Shown piece after piece: positions 62,242 through 64,000 of a stretch of 64,000 nucleotides of DNA. Position 1 is the stretch's first letter, and every line of letters begins with the position of its first letter. This DNA is from Planctomycetota bacterium. GTDB taxonomy: Bacteria; Planctomycetota; Planctomycetia; Pirellulales; Lacipirellulaceae. Location of the stretch: contig JAJDEF010000031.1 of the NCBI GenBank assembly GCA_029259945.1, forward strand, positions 62,001 through 126,000, given 5' to 3'. Below the pieces are notes generated by a model. The model had not been told where the DNA came from, did no database searches, and saw only the letters and a program-made list of their open reading frames with translations. The position numbers were made by a program, and so were the translations under genes.

Positions 62242-64000
62242 TCAAGCGAGGGGAATGCGCACCTGAAATGTGCTCCCCTGGCCGAGCTTGCTCTCGACCG
62301 ACACGCTTCCTCCCATCGTTTGGCAAAGGTGTTTGACGATGGAGAGACCTAAGCCTGTGCCACCTAATTCACGAGATCGGGCTTTGTCGACGCGATAGAA
62401 CCTCTCGAAAAGCCTCTCTAAATGCTCTGGAGCAATACCAATGCCCGTGTCCGAGACCTCAATCACAGCCTCGGTAGATTCCTGATGGCAACGGATCACA
62501 ATAGCCCCGCCAGAGGGCGTGTATTTGATCGCATTGTCGACCAAATTATCGAGTATTTGCATGAGCGATTCTTCGTCAGCCCGCACGATGGTCGAGTCCG
62601 ATCCGGCTTCGTTTTGCAGTTCGATTTGAGCCGCCTTGGCACGCTCTTCACAATCTGTCAGACAGGCGGCAATAACCTGTTGCAGGGGTATTTCAGACAA
62701 TTCTAAAGCCGCACCGCCTGCCTCGATCCGAGCGAGACTCAGCATATCAAGAATAAGAGCATGCAGCCGATCTGCCTGTTCATCGATTCGACGTAAAAAA
62801 CGAGGAGCACTTTCGCTGTCGCCGAGGGCACCGTTAATTAGGGTTTCGGTGTAGGCTTTGATCGAACTGAGTGGTGTTTTGAGTTCGTGAGAAACATTCG
62901 CGATAAACTGCTGACGAAGGCCTTCCAAATGTTTCAATTCGGTCACATCGTGCAATACCAGAACAACGCCTGGGCAAGGATCGCCGGGCAGAGGAGTCGC
63001 GTGGATGTTGAGTGTACGCATGGTATCTGCTTGCCAAGAGAGGTCGCCCTGGCAAAGCTCTCCAGAGCGGAGAGTTTGCTCTACGATTTCCCGTAATTCA
63101 TGGCTGCGAACGACTTCCAGCAAAGGACTCCCCACAATTTCATCGGGCTGGAAGGAAAGGGCTCTTCCTGCTGCGGCATTGGCAAACAGTACCTGCTGAC
63201 GAGCATCGACGGCCAACACACCTTCGGCCATCCCTCCCAACACGGCATCTTGCTGTTGCCCGCTAACTCTAAGCTGCTTTTCCCTTGATTGGAGTTCTCT
63301 GCTCATATGCTCAAACGAACGTGCCAGAGTGCCCACCTCGTCACTTGAGTGGACTTCGATTCGGTTGGGATAGTTTCCAGTCGCAATGTCTTCGGCTGCG
63401 ACCGTCAATTCCTTGATTGGGCGAATAATTCGCTGCGTAAGCCAATAAGTAATAACCAGCCCCGAGAACCCTACTAGAAGTCCAACTGACCAAATAAGTT
63501 GACGAATCGAGCGAACTTCCTGCTGAATGGAAGCCATCGATTGAGCCGCTCGAACATAACCGAGGATAAAGTTGTCTTGCTTAATCGCAAGTGCAACGTA
63601 CAGAAACGGTTCGCCGAGAGTTGGGCTAACCCGCTGGGAGGTTCCTTCGCCTGAGTGAGAGGCCAAGACAAATTCTTTGCGGGAAAGATGGTTCTCCATC
63701 TTGACGACCTCAGCCAGTCCCGGTTGCTCCGAGTCAGCCAACACCACGCCGTCAGTGGCCACCAAGGTAAAACGGGTCTTCGTTTGTTCGCCAAGCAAGA
63801 CCACCTTCTGCTGCAAGGCTTCACTTCTCCCTGTAGTTAAGGTTTCGCCTAAATCGTCGCGTAGCAACGTAGCAGAGTCATGCAACCGACGACGGACTTG
63901 TTCGACTAATTGCTCTTCTTGCCATCCAGACACAATGGCGACACATACGCTCAGAGCAAGCAGAACAAGCCCGGCATAGGTAAGGAAGAGTTTCCAAAAC
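62242..64000 (-). CDS. phoR: phosphate regulon sensor histidine kinase PhoR (5' end outside window)
   Basis: The frame is open to the last base, so the N-terminus is cut. By hand the edge reads FWKLFLTYAGLVLLALSVCVAI, a first membrane helix. Then follow a periplasmic domain, a second helix (LIWSVGLLVGFSGLVITYWL), HAMP, PAS (VLGGMAEGVLAVDARQQVLF), HisKA with FIANVSHELKTPLSSIKAY (phospho-His) and HATPase motifs DNLVDNAIKYTP, DTGIGIAPEH, GGTGLGLSIVK. Sensor partner of PhoB; upstream of pstS in the same orientation. Confidence 0.9.
   Translation of the reverse strand, partial: FWKLFLTYAGLVLLALSVCVAIVSGWQEEQLVEQVRRRLHDSATLLRDDLGETLTTGRSEALQQKVVLLGEQTKTRFTLVATDGVVLADSEQPGLAEVVKMENHLSRKEFVLASHSGEGTSQRVSPTLGEPFLYVALAIKQDNFILGYVRAAQSMASIQQEVRSIRQLIWSVGLLVGFSGLVITYWLTQRIIRPIKELTVAAEDIATGNYPNRIEVHSSDEVGTLARSFEHMSRELQSREKQLRVSGQQQDAVLGGMAEGVLAVDARQQVLFANAAAGRALSFQPDEIVGSPLLEVVRSHELREIVEQTLRSGELCQGDLSWQADTMRTLNIHATPLPGDPCPGVVLVLHDVTELKHLEGLRQQFIANVSHELKTPLSSIKAYTETLINGALGDSESAPRFLRRIDEQADRLHALILDMLSLARIEAGGAALELSEIPLQQVIAACLTDCEERAKAAQIELQNEAGSDSTIVRADEESLMQILDNLVDNAIKYTPSGGAIVIRCHQESTEAVIEVSDTGIGIAPEHLERLFERFYRVDKARSRELGGTGLGLSIVKHLCQTMGGSVSVESKLGQGSTFQVRIPLA

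Overview
The window looks like a piece of a planctomycete chromosome, probably Pirellulales-like. This rests on gene content: a PEP-CTERM surface protein, a Cys-rich exported protein, an MfnB-family C1-cofactor gene, a MerA-like/TVP38 pair and a UgpC-type ATPase beside mobA. No rRNA is present to confirm it. A large plasmid-like or conjugative-type accessory region is embedded in this chromosomal DNA.

Layout. (1) 1-9312 is chromosomal: a secreted metzincin cut by the left edge, a SirB1-like protein, an OprP-type phosphate porin, a Cys-rich secreted protein, a MerA-like flavoprotein with a TVP38 membrane protein, a sugar ABC ATPase, mobA and tRNA-Leu(CAA). (2) 9467-14823 is a tight minus-strand gene string: MfnB-like, a PtuA/PtuB (Septu-like) defence pair, an NspC-like decarboxylase and a DUF3326-type protein. 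(3) About 15.2-26.3 kb is a replication and transfer block: degenerate 11-12 bp repeats, a DNA-binding protein with a basic tail, 13-bp iterons, a Rep-like initiator, DnaB, a hairpin-rich non-coding locus, a primase, a replication-relaxation protein and a VirD4-like ATPase. (4) 26.3-33.9 kb holds a MazF-type toxin-antitoxin pair and then a histidine-centred island: an unknown 520-aa protein, a CntK/DapF-fold racemase, HisRS, a LOG-fold protein, a TrpR/YerC-type regulator and tRNA-His(GUG). A duplicated 3' gene end lies on each side of it, with a DNA methylase beyond. (5) 34-39.8 kb has two more methylases, small Zn-ribbon proteins and a lone IS1595-type zinc-ribbon protein. (6) 40-52.4 kb has envelope-type genes (PEP-CTERM, pseudopilin, membrane coiled-coil and repeat proteins) and a second VirD4-like ATPase plus replication-relaxation pair. 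(7) 52.7-56.3 kb has small basic or HTH proteins, a 61-bp direct repeat and an excisionase-like HTH protein. (8) 56881-64000 is the phosphate regulon phoR-pstSCAB-phoU-phoB on the minus strand, with phoR cut by the right edge.

How it fits together. The flanks serve phosphate uptake and sensing: a porin on one side and Pst/PhoRB on the other. The middle has the parts of an autonomous replicon (iterons, Rep, DnaB, primase) and DNA-pumping ATPases. I recognise no integrase, relaxase or VirB4, so it is either an integrated plasmid-like element or a conjugation system of unfamiliar type. Many element genes lack a Shine-Dalgarno site and instead have a pyrimidine/C-rich leader ending close to TTCAC-ATG. 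The most unusual content is the histidine island. It joins aminoacyl-tRNA charging (HisRS plus its own tRNA), a probable histidine-responsive repressor and a histidine-racemase-like enzyme with an unknown partner. I know of no described system with this composition.
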